Below are positions 1 through 7,343 of a stretch of 64,000 nt of DNA, in pieces (position 1 is the stretch's first letter; each line of letters begins with the position of its first letter). Below the pieces are notes generated by a model, which saw only the letters and a list, made by a program, of their open reading frames with translations, was not told the DNA's origin and ran no database searches. A program made the translations under genes and the position numbers. The stretch covers positions 2,914,001 to 2,978,000 of the forward strand of contig NZ_AP025592.1 in assembly GCF_023169965.1 (NCBI RefSeq), written 5' to 3'. This stretch comes from Anaeromyxobacter paludicola. GTDB lineage: Bacteria; Myxococcota; Myxococcia; Myxococcales; Anaeromyxobacteraceae.

Positions 1-113
1 CGCGCGTCGGCCGCGAGCGCCGCCTCGCACTCGGCGGTGAGCGGGCGGTCCTGGCCGAGGAAGTGGATGCGCAGCTCGGCGACGCTCATGCGGGCGAGGC
101 GGTCGGGGGTCAT
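1..113 (-). CDS. Partial CDS, possibly the N-terminus of ribonuclease HII
   Basis: This reading frame enters from the left edge on the minus strand. It begins at ATG 113 or, more likely, ATG 90 (MSVAELR...), and only about 30-37 residues are visible. The residues (AELR, an acidic patch, a run ending in AALAADAR) resemble the helical extension preceding the catalytic domain in long-form RNase HII, but no catalytic residue is in view. It lies 43 nt downstream of mutM on the same strand, so they may be co-transcribed. No clear ribosome-binding site precedes either start. The family assignment is a guess from a short stretch; that a coding start exists here is more secure. Confidence 0.35.
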   Translation of the reverse strand, partial: MTPDRLARMSVAELRIHFLGQDRPLTAECEAALAADA

Positions 114-156
114 CGCGGGCAGCGCCTGTGAGGGGGGCTCTTCACGGGCGCCGAGT

Positions 157-993
157 CTACCGCTGGCACCGGGGGCAGTAGAAGGTGGAGCGCTGCGCCT
201 GGACGGCGCGGACGATCCGGGCCCGCCGGCAGCGCGGGCAGGGCTCGCCCGCCTTGCCGTAGACGAGGAACGGGTTCTCGGCGCCCGGCTCCTCGACGTA
301 GGTGATCTCCGGCCCCTCCTGCCGGCGGAGGCTCTCCTCCATGGCCGCCACCACCGCGCCCGCGAGCCGCCTCACCTCGGCCGGCGTGAGGTCGCGGGCC
401 GCGCGGCGCGGGTCGATGCGGGCGCGGAAGAGCGCCTCGCTCGCGTAGATGTTCCCCACCCCGGCGAGCAGCGACTGATCGAGGAGCGCCACCTTCACCG
501 GGCGCCGCGAGCGCGAGAGGGCCGCGCCGAGCGCCGCCGGGTCCACGCCGTCGCGGAGCGGGTCGGGGCCGAGCGCCGAGAGCTCCGGCACCGCGTCGAA
601 GCGGGCGCCCGGGACGAGCCGGAGCCGCCCGAAGAGGCGCGGGTCGCGGAAGTGGAGCACCGCGCCCGTGTCGAGCCGGAGCCGGGCGCGCGAGTGCGAC
701 GGGGGCTCCTCGCCGGGGCGGCGCCGCAGCCACTTGCCGGTCATGCCGAGGTGGGCGAGGACGCCGAGAGGGCCCGCCTTCGCGGCCGCGTCGAGGGTGA
801 GGAGGAGCTGCTTGCCGTGCCGGTCCACCCGGGTGATTCGCCGCCCGGCGAGCGCGGCCGCGAACGCCTCCGGGGCGCCGGGCCGGAAGACGCGCGCCGC
901 CCGGGGATCGGTCTCCACCGCCTCGATGCGCCGCCCCCGCGTCCAGCGGCGCAGGTTGCGGGCGGCGATCTCGACCTCGGGGAGCTCGGGCAT
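157..993 (-). CDS. mutM: Formamidopyrimidine-DNA glycosylase (Fpg/MutM)
   Basis: This bifunctional base-excision repair enzyme removes 8-oxoguanine and ring-opened purines and nicks the abasic site by beta/delta elimination. The 278-residue protein has the usual family length. It starts MPELPEVE, where Pro2 (the N-terminus after Met removal) is the Schiff-base nucleophile and Glu3 is catalytic. Lys in DRHGKQLL near residue 57, the H2TH signature QSLLAGVGNIYASEALF and a C-terminal zinc finger of two CxxC pairs ending CPRCQR are all present. It lies downstream of rsmB on the same strand, separated by a palindromic repeat cluster. All key residues are present, so it should be functional. Confidence 0.96.
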   Translation of the reverse strand: MPELPEVEIAARNLRRWTRGRRIEAVETDPRAARVFRPGAPEAFAAALAGRRITRVDRHGKQLLLTLDAAAKAGPLGVLAHLGMTGKWLRRRPGEEPPSHSRARLRLDTGAVLHFRDPRLFGRLRLVPGARFDAVPELSALGPDPLRDGVDPAALGAALSRSRRPVKVALLDQSLLAGVGNIYASEALFRARIDPRRAARDLTPAEVRRLAGAVVAAMEESLRRQEGPEITYVEEPGAENPFLVYGKAGEPCPRCRRARIVRAVQAQRSTFYCPRCQR

Positions 994-1035
994 GCCTCAG
1001 CTCCTCGAGTCCCGCCGGAATGCACCGGTCACCCG

Positions 1036-1163
1036 CTGGCCGCCCCTCCCCCGCCCTCCCCGCCCGAGCGGGGAGGGAGCGCAGCGCGGCGGCCTCTGGA
1101 TGCCGGCCGCGAGCGCCTCTTCCCCTCTCCCGCGAAGCGGGGGAGGAACAGGGAGGGGGCGGT
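1036..1163. repeat. Composite A-B palindromic repeat between rsmB and mutM
   Basis: Element A (1036-1082) is a CTGGCCGCCCCTCCCC lead followed by an inverted repeat CCCTCCCCGC / GCGGGGAGGG. Element B (about 1122-1163, reversed) is CCCCTCTCCCGC / GCGGGGGAGG followed by a second GGGAGGGGG run. The pair is the A-spacer-B orientation of a family seen elsewhere in the window. It fills the 189-nt gap between rsmB and mutM. Confidence 0.85.
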
Positions 1164-1182
1164 GGGGGACGTGCGGCACGGC

Positions 1183-2517
1183 TCACTTCTCCCGCTGGAA
1201 GAGCGCCATGAAGAAGCCGTCGGTGCCGTGCCGGTGGGGGTAGAGCTGCAGCCGGTTGCCGTCGGCGCCGAGCGCGGCGGCGCGCTCCGCCCCGAGCGTC
1301 TCCGAGAGCGGCACGGGGACGAGGCCGGGGGCGGCGGTGGCGAGGAAGTCGGCCACCTCGTCGTTCTCGGTCCGGCCGAGAGAGCAGGTGGCGTAGACCA
1401 GCCGGCCGCCCGGCTTGAGGAGCTTCGCGCAGCGGACCGCGATCGACCGCTGCAGCCCGGCGAAGCGGGCCGGGTCCTCGGGGCGGAGCCGCCAGCGGGC
1501 GTCGGGCTTGCGGCGGAGCGTGCCGAGGCCGCTGCAGGGCGCGTCCACGAGGACCCGCTCGGCCTTGCCGGCGAGATCCTTCAGCGCCTCGTCGGCGGTC
1601 TCGTCGGGCGGGATGGCCCGGTCGCGCAGGTTGTGGACGCCGGCGCGGCGGGCGCGGCGCTTCGCCTCCTCGAGCCGCTCGGCGTCGGGGTCGAGCGCGA
1701 GGAGCGAGCCCTTGTTGCGCATCTCCATCGCGAGCGCGAGCGACTTGCCGCCCGCGCCGGCGCAGGCGTCCACCACCAGCTTGTGGTTGGGTCGGGCGCC
1801 GAGGGCGAGCGCGATGAGCTGGCTCCCCTCGTCCTGGATCTCGAAGTGCCCCTCCTGGAAGGCCCGCAGGGCGAAGGCGTTGGCGTGGCCGTCGAGCGTG
1901 AGCCCCCAGGGCGAGTGGGGCGTGGGCGTGGACTCGACCCCCTCCTCGGCGAGCCGCGCCTGCAGGTCCTCGCGCGGGCCGCGCAGGAGGTTCGCGCGGA
2001 CGGTGAGCGGCGCGCGCTCGTTCATCGCCTTGCCGAGCCGGACCGCCTCGTCCAGGCCGAGCTCCGCCGCGAACCGCTCCGCGATCCAGCGCGGCAGCGA
2101 GGCCTCGACGGCGAAGCGCGAGAGCGGATCGGCGAGCGCGGCGATGGCCTTGCCGGCCGCCTCCACCGGCGCGAGCTCGCGGCGCGGGACGCCGAGCCGC
2201 TTCGCCGCCGCGTCGAGCGGGGCGGCGCCGCTGCGGGCGAGCCAGGCCGCGTAGGCGAGCGAGAGCGCCGGGCGGGCGCGGGCCGCCTCGCCGGGGAGCG
2301 CGCCGGTGAGGACGAAGTCGAGCTGCCCCTGGGCGCGGATGAGCCCGTACACCGACTCGGCGGCGGCGCGCCGCTCCACCGCGTAGAGCCGCTTCTCGCG
2401 CCGGAGCACCCGCTCCAGCGCCCGGTCGGCGAGCCAGCCCTGGTCGCGGACCAGGCCGTACACCTCGAGGACGACGGCGTCGACGAGGTCGGTGCGGAGC
2501 GCGCGGGAGGTGGCCAT
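1183..2517 (-). CDS. rsmB: 16S rRNA m5C967 methyltransferase RsmB
   Basis: This SAM-dependent rRNA cytosine-5 methyltransferase has 444 residues, the usual length. The N-terminal about 140 residues form a NusB-like helical RNA-binding domain. The C-terminal part is a Rossmann methyltransferase with the SAM motif VDACAGAGGKSLALA, motif IV VDAPCSGLGTLRR (first conserved Cys) and motif VI VYATCSLGRTENDEV (catalytic Cys). The ATG at 2517 is the natural start. The gene is upstream of mutM and downstream of bcp on the same strand. RsmB genes often neighbour fmt/def; that context is absent here. Confidence 0.93.
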   Translation of the reverse strand: MATSRALRTDLVDAVVLEVYGLVRDQGWLADRALERVLRREKRLYAVERRAAAESVYGLIRAQGQLDFVLTGALPGEAARARPALSLAYAAWLARSGAAPLDAAAKRLGVPRRELAPVEAAGKAIAALADPLSRFAVEASLPRWIAERFAAELGLDEAVRLGKAMNERAPLTVRANLLRGPREDLQARLAEEGVESTPTPHSPWGLTLDGHANAFALRAFQEGHFEIQDEGSQLIALALGARPNHKLVVDACAGAGGKSLALAMEMRNKGSLLALDPDAERLEEAKRRARRAGVHNLRDRAIPPDETADEALKDLAGKAERVLVDAPCSGLGTLRRKPDARWRLRPEDPARFAGLQRSIAVRCAKLLKPGGRLVYATCSLGRTENDEVADFLATAAPGLVPVPLSETLGAERAAALGADGNRLQLYPHRHGTDGFFMALFQREK

Positions 2518-2562
2518 GCGCGCTGTCTAACACGGATGCGAACGGGAGCAGCGGGGGCGGCG

Positions 2563-2608
2563 CTGGCCACCCCTCCCCCGCCCTCCCCGCCGCGGCGGGG
2601 AGGGAGAG
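2563..2608. repeat. Solitary A-type palindromic repeat
   Basis: CTGGCCACCCCTCCCC lead, then CCCTCCCCGCC / GGCGGGGAGGG inverted repeat with a minimal loop. It lies in the 104-nt gap between the bcp stop and the rsmB start, and could fold as a hairpin in the bcp 3' end. Confidence 0.8.
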
Positions 2609-2621
2609 CCCCGGGGCCCGG

Positions 2622-3077
2622 CTACAGCGCAGCGAGCACGTCCGCGACGTGCCCCTCCACCTTCACCTTCCGGAAGGCCTCCTCGACCTCGCCGTCCTTG
2701 CCGATGACGAAGGTGCTCCGCTCCACCCCCATCACCTTCTTGCCGTACATGTTCTTCTCCTTCCAGACGCCGTAGGCGCGCAGCACCTCGGCCTCGGGGT
2801 CGGAGAGGAGGTGGAACGGGAGCTGCTGCTTCTCCTTGAACCGGGCGAGCGCCGCGGGGGAGTCGCGGGAGACCCCGAGCACCACGGCCTTCTTCTTCTG
2901 GAACGCGCCGACCTCGTCACGGAAGTCGAGGGCCTCGCGGGTTCAGCCGGAGGTGCCGGCCTTCGAATAGAAGAACAGCACCACGCGCTTGCCGCGCAGT
3001 CCCGAGAGCGACACCTGCTCGCCCGCCTCGTCGGTGAGCGTGAAGTCCGGGGCCTTCGAGCCCTTCTCGACCGCCAT
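2622..3077 (-). CDS. bcp: Thioredoxin-dependent thiol peroxidase Bcp with an in-frame UGA (predicted selenocysteine)
   Basis: Atypical 2-Cys/1-Cys peroxiredoxin reducing hydroperoxides. Read through one TGA (2945-2943), the frame gives 151 residues, normal for Bcp, starting at ATG 3077 behind GAGGAGGGAACG. Codon 45 is TGA, in the context FFYSKAGTSG-U-TREALDFRDEVG; the family has the peroxidatic Cys at this spot (consensus TPGCT), also residue 45 in E. coli Bcp. Homology continues in frame to the end (VVLGVSRDS, FHLLSDPEAEVLRAYGVW, STFVIGKDGEV). The usual resolving-Cys position is Leu50, and there is no Cys anywhere in the protein. I read it as a selenoprotein; a nonsense-mutated pseudogene or sequencing error is less likely because of position, intact flanks and the hairpin just after UGA. 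Automated callers would split it into two frames. Confidence 0.85.
2905..2938 (-). promoter_or_regulatory. Candidate bacterial SECIS hairpin in bcp mRNA
   Basis: Starting 4 nt after the UGA, the mRNA can form GCG/CGC, a symmetric internal loop, then CCUCG/CGAGG closing a 10-nt apical loop (ACUUCCGUGA). The loop begins about 16 nt after UGA, within the distance bacterial SelB-dependent SECIS elements require. The loop contains a bulge-like U and a GU as in known elements, but its sequence is not diagnostic; folding was done by eye. Confidence 0.5.
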
Positions 3078-3130
3078 CGTTCCCTCCTCGGCGCCTGGCC
3101 GCTCGCCCGCTCCACGGGCGCCCGCCCGGG

Positions 3131-3159
3131 GAGATAGACTCCGCCCGTGCCTCGCGCAA
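3131..3159 (-). promoter_or_regulatory. Candidate housekeeping promoter of bcp
   Basis: On the minus strand TTGCGC (3159-3154), 17-nt spacer, TATCTC (3136-3131), giving a leader of about 45 nt. It resembles the TTGCGA-N17-TAGATC box before rpsB. It overlaps the proposed GTG start of the divergent CoiA-like gene. Confidence 0.4.
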
Positions 3160-4181
3160 CGCGACCTCGACACGGAAACGCCCGCCAACATCACCCGCTC
3201 CGTCGCGAGGTCCCGCTGGCCGCCCCTCCCCAGCCCTCCCCGCCCGAGCGGGGAGGGAGCGCCGCGAGAGCGGGCCCCGCCCCCGAGGTCCAGCTCGCCT
3301 GGGCGCGCGACCGGGACGGCCGCAAGGTCCACGTCGCCGCGCTCGACCCGAAGCGCCGGCGCGACCGCGCCCCCTTCGCCTGCCTCGGCTGCGGCGATCC
3401 GCTCATCCCGCACCTCGGCGAGCAGCGCGCGCGCCACTTCGCGCACGAGCCCGGGTCGCGCTGCCCCCTCACCGCGCCCGAGACCGCCCTCCACCTCAAC
3501 GTGAAGGAGCGGCTGCTCTGGCTCTGCGGCGAGGCCTTCGCCGGGCGGCTGCGGGTGGTGCTGGGCGCGCGCTGCCCGGGGTGCCGGCGCGAGGCGGCCG
3601 TCGAGCTCGCGGCGGCGGGGGACGGCGCGGTGGCGGAGGGGCTCGTGGGCTCGCACCGGGCCGACGTGCTCGTCACCCGCGCCGGGGCGCCGGCGCTGGC
3701 GCTCGAGGTGCTCGTCACCCACGCCGTGGACGCGGCCAAGGAGGCGGCCCTGGGGCGGCTCGCGGTGCCCGCCCTCGAGGTGGACGCCCACGAGGCCTGG
3801 GAGGAGGAGCGGGACGGCGCCACCTACGTCGTCGTGGCCCGCAGCCTCGGGGTGGCGCGCTGCGGGCGCTGCCAGCTCGGCGATCGGGCCGAGGCCGGCC
3901 GCGGCCAGGGGGGCGAGGAGGCGGAGCTGGCCGAGCTCGAGGCCTACCGCGCCCGCGGCCTCTTCGGCTCGCCGCCCGGCCCGACCGTGCCCGAGCCGCC
4001 TCCCCTCGCGGCACCGGACGGCGCCGCGTTCGCGCGCCGCTTCGAATGCCGGCGCTGCGGCGGGCGCGGGCTCGCGGTGTCGCCCCGGATCGCCCGGCAC
4101 GGCTGCCCGGGGGCCGCCCCGCGTCCGGTCGCCTGGCGCGGGTACGACGGCGCCCTGGTCGAGCTGAAATGGTGGAAGTGA
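3147..4181 (+). CDS. CoiA-like putative nuclease / zinc-finger protein
   Basis: About 344 residues from GTG 3147 (GGGGAG upstream at 3129-3134). The region CLGCGDPLIPHLGEQRARHFAH resembles the N-terminal zinc-binding module of competence protein CoiA. It is followed by HLNVKERLLWLC and a HRADVLV...ALEVLVTHAVD segment of the kind seen in restriction-like nuclease cores. Two further Cys pairs (CRRCGGRG; GARCPGC) suggest additional zinc sites. Residues about 24-42 are encoded by an A-type repeat, so the natural start is uncertain; no ATG lies between the repeat and the conserved domain. CoiA acts in natural transformation in Gram-positives; its role here is unknown. It diverges from bcp. Confidence 0.6.
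   Translation: MPRATRPRHGNARQHHPLRREVPLAAPPQPSPPERGGSAARAGPAPEVQLAWARDRDGRKVHVAALDPKRRRDRAPFACLGCGDPLIPHLGEQRARHFAHEPGSRCPLTAPETALHLNVKERLLWLCGEAFAGRLRVVLGARCPGCRREAAVELAAAGDGAVAEGLVGSHRADVLVTRAGAPALALEVLVTHAVDAAKEAALGRLAVPALEVDAHEAWEEERDGATYVVVARSLGVARCGRCQLGDRAEAGRGQGGEEAELAELEAYRARGLFGSPPGPTVPEPPPLAAPDGAAFARRFECRRCGGRGLAVSPRIARHGCPGAAPRPVAWRGYDGALVELKWWK
3218..3264. repeat. A-type palindromic repeat inside the CoiA-like frame
   Basis: CTGGCCGCCCCTCCCC lead with CCCTCCCCGCCCGAGCGGGGAGGG. It is nearly identical to the copy at 1036-1082, including the trailing GAGCGC. It is read in frame as a Pro/Gly/Ser-rich stretch just before the conserved domain. Confidence 0.85.
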
Positions 4182-4188
4182 CGGGGCG

Positions 4189-4217
4189 TTGCGAGACCGG
4201 GTGGCCTGTGTTAGATC
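4189..4217 (+). promoter_or_regulatory. Candidate promoter and leader of rpsB-tsf
   Basis: TTGCGA (4189-4194), 17-nt spacer, TAGATC (4212-4217), just after the CoiA-like stop codon. This leaves a leader of roughly 185 nt before rpsB, long enough for S2 autoregulation as known in other bacteria. No specific S2-binding fold was verified. Confidence 0.4.
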
Positions 4218-4410
4218 ACGGCGCCCCTCGGGGCAGGCCCGTGGTGTATCGCGAGCCTGGATGAGACCAGAACCGTCGTAAATTCACACACTTTCCCGCG
4301 GCGCACCCCGGTGCCCGCCGACCTCCGAGCGGACCTTCGGTCCCGAGGAGAGCGGCGGGTGGGACGAGCCGGCTTTCGGGAGAGTGGCGGACACCAACCG
4401 GAGAGACCAC

Positions 4411-5445
<1,035 letters not shown>

Positions 5446-5469
5446 CAGCCCGGAAGGTTCCCATTCCGG

Positions 5470-5504
5470 GGCGGGTCTCGGCGACGGGACCCGCCCCTTT
5501 TCCT
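5470..5504 (+). terminator. Terminator/attenuator between rpsB and tsf
   Basis: Perfect 8-bp stem GGCGGGTC/GACCCGCC with a 10-nt loop, followed by CCTTTTCCTT. It ends just before the tsf ribosome-binding site AGGAG (5509-5513), so it probably attenuates rather than ends the transcript. Confidence 0.7.
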
Positions 5505-5522
5505 TATCAGGAGACGAGACCA

Positions 5523-6182
5523 GTGGCCGAGATCAGCGCAACCATGGTGAAGGACCTCCGCGAGAAGACCGGCGCGGGGATGATGGACTGCAAGAAGGCG
5601 CTCTCCGAGAGCGGCGGCGACTTCGGCAAGGCCGAGGAGTACCTCCGCAAGAAGGGGCTCTCCGCCGCCGCCAAGAAGGCCGGCCGGGCCGCCACCGAGG
5701 GCGCCGTCGCCAGCTACATCCACATGGGCGGCAAGATCGGCGTGCTCGTCGAGGTGAACTGCGAGACCGACTTCGTGGCCCGCACCGACGGCTTCCAGGC
5801 CCTGGTGAAGGATCTCTCGATGCACATCGCCGCCGCCGCCCCGCAGTTCGTGCGGCGCGAGGAGGTCCCGGCCGAGGTGATCGAGAAGGAGATGGAGATC
5901 GCCCGCGCCCAGGCCCGCGAGCAGAAGAAGCCCGAGGCGATCATCGAGAAGATCGCGACCGGCAAGGTCGAGAAGTTCTACAAGGACGTCGTGCTCCTCG
6001 AGCAGCCGTTCGTGAAGGACGACAAGAAGACCGTCCAGGACCTCGTCACCGAGACCGTCGCCAAGATCGGCGAGAACGTGCAGGTCCGCCGCTTCGCCCG
6101 CTTCGTCCTCGGCGAGGGGCTCGAGAAGAAGACCGAGAACCTGGCCGAGGAGGTCGCCAAGACCGCCGGCCTCGTGAAGTAG
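5523..6182 (+). CDS. tsf: Translation elongation factor Ts
   Basis: Nucleotide-exchange factor for EF-Tu. The 219-residue protein is the short EF-Ts form. The GTG start at 5523 follows AGGAG by nine nt. The N-terminal UBA-like domain has [22 protein letters not shown]. The core has [18 protein letters not shown], the EF-Tu-contacting TDFV motif. The dimerisation region is shortened relative to the E. coli protein (283 residues), as is common in this branch. It is second in the rpsB-tsf operon and ends before a strong terminator. Confidence 0.96.
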   Translation: MAEISATMVKDLREKTGAGMMDCKKALSESGGDFGKAEEYLRKKGLSAAAKKAGRAATEGAVASYIHMGGKIGVLVEVNCETDFVARTDGFQALVKDLSMHIAAAAPQFVRREEVPAEVIEKEMEIARAQAREQKKPEAIIEKIATGKVEKFYKDVVLLEQPFVKDDKKTVQDLVTETVAKIGENVQVRRFARFVLGEGLEKKTENLAEEVAKTAGLVK

Positions 6183-6209
6183 CTCCCGCTCCGAGCTCCG
6201 GTTCATCCG

Positions 6210-6248
6210 AGCCCCGTCGCGCGCCTGCGCGGCGGGGCTTTCTCGTTT
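6210..6248 (+). terminator. Intrinsic terminator of rpsB-tsf
   Basis: Stem AGCCCCG, one mismatch, CGCGC, GCCT loop, GCGCG, CGGGGCT, then TTCTCGTTT. It lies 28 nt after the tsf stop. Confidence 0.85.
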
Positions 6249-6270
6249 CCGGGGCCGCGGCTGCGCCCCT

Positions 6271-6497
6271 CGTCTCACCCCTCCCTTTCCCTCCCCCGCT
6301 CCGCGGGAGAGGGGAAGAGGTGGGCCACCGGATCCGCCAGAGCAGCCCGGTGAGGCGCGTCCCGTCGCACCCCCTCCCGTCCCTCCCCCGCTCACGCGGG
6401 AGAGGGGAAGAGGGAACCTCGGAGCTCGCCCGCCCGCAGCGCCTCGTTGCACTCCCTCCCCGCTCGGGCGGGGAGGGATGGGGAGGGGCGGCCAGCA
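6271..6497. repeat. Composite B-B-A palindromic repeat cluster
   Basis: Two B elements (6271-6317 and 6366-6410; CCCCTCCC...CCCTCCCCCGCTC / GCGGGAGAGGGGAAG) are followed by a reversed A element (6445-6497; CTCCCTCCCCGCTCGGGCGGGGAGGG...GGGGCGGCCAG). It fills most of the 413-nt gap between tsf and the convergent lipoprotein gene. No gene was seen in this gap. Confidence 0.85.
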
Positions 6498-6531
6498 GGC
6501 GTCTAGCGGCTGGCGGCCCTCGGCCCAGGCG

Positions 6532-6571
6532 CAAATAAAGAACCCCGGGCCGGCTCGCGCCGACCCGGGGT
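6532..6571 (-). terminator. Intrinsic terminator of the TonB-receptor/lipoprotein operon
   Basis: Nearly perfect hairpin ACCCCGGG-mismatch-CGGC, TCGC loop, GCCG-mismatch-CCCGGGGT. Read on the minus strand it is followed by TTCTTTATT. It lies 25 nt past the lipoprotein stop. Confidence 0.85.
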
Positions 6572-6595
6572 CGAACTACTCGATGCGTGCGCTGA

Positions 6596-7318
6596 TTACG
6601 GCGTGGCGGGGCAGACGTCGGTGGTCATCGCCGGCGTCACGATCGTCACGTTGATAGGCAGCGACTGCGCCTGGTGATCCTTGACCGTGGCCGTGAACGC
6701 GTAGGAGGCGCTCGGGGTCATGTCGTTGATCGTGAACGAGTCGGGCTTGCCCGCGGTGTCGAACGTCACCGTCGCGCCTTCCGGATAGACCAGGAGGTAG
6801 GAGCCCCCGTCCGGAGTCTGCGGGATGTAGCAGACCGAGGCGTTCGCGGTGATGTCCGTCGCGACGCCGCCCACGGTGCGGGACACGGTGATCCCGGAGG
6901 CCGGCGTGCAGGTCGTGCCGAGGAACGAGCCGTCCGCCGCCGTGTAGGTGGTGGAGGTCCCGACGACGGTGGCGCCATCCAGGATCTTGCTCGCCTGGAC
7001 GTACCACTGGCTCAGCGTGGTGGCGGAGCCGGTGTGCTTCGACTTGTCCTTGCAGGTGATGGAGAAGTCCTGCAGCGTCAGGGCGCCAGTGCCGGCGGCG
7101 TTCACCGTGCCGACGATGGTGTTGCCGGCGGCGTCGGTCGCGTTGGCGGCGACCGAGGTGGCCATCTCCGGGTGGGACCCGTCGGTGGCGAGCACCAGCT
7201 GCAGGGTCGGCTTCGAGGTGTCGGCCGACTCGTACGGATCGCAGGCGGAGGTCAGCCCGAGCAGGCTGCAGGCACCGACGAGCGCCAGCCGACGGAAGGA
7301 ACTGGAGTTGCGGAACAT
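6596..7318 (-). CDS. Lipoprotein partner of the TonB-dependent receptor
   Basis: 240 residues starting at ATG 7318 behind AGGAG. The signal peptide ends in a lipobox (GLTSAC, Cys about residue 26), predicting a lipid-anchored envelope protein. The mature part is Thr/Ser/Ala-rich with short beta-like segments and several cysteines (TCKDK, TTCTPAS, CYIPQT, DVCPATP) that could form disulfides. I recognise no domain. It follows the TonB receptor by 25 nt on the same strand and ends at a good terminator, so a role as surface ligand-binding partner of that receptor is likely, but this is inference from position. Confidence 0.8.
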   Translation of the reverse strand: MFRNSSSFRRLALVGACSLLGLTSACDPYESADTSKPTLQLVLATDGSHPEMATSVAANATDAAGNTIVGTVNAAGTGALTLQDFSITCKDKSKHTGSATTLSQWYVQASKILDGATVVGTSTTYTAADGSFLGTTCTPASGITVSRTVGGVATDITANASVCYIPQTPDGGSYLLVYPEGATVTFDTAGKPDSFTINDMTPSASYAFTATVKDHQAQSLPINVTIVTPAMTTDVCPATP

Positions 7319-7343
7319 GTGAGTGGTCTCCTTTCCGTTTTGG

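Noticed and set aside
2622-3077. bcp as a pseudogene split by a nonsense mutation
   Set aside because: The only stop is TGA exactly at the catalytic position, flanks are fully conserved, there are no other defects, and a hairpin follows. Selenocysteine explains this better, pending a check for sel genes.
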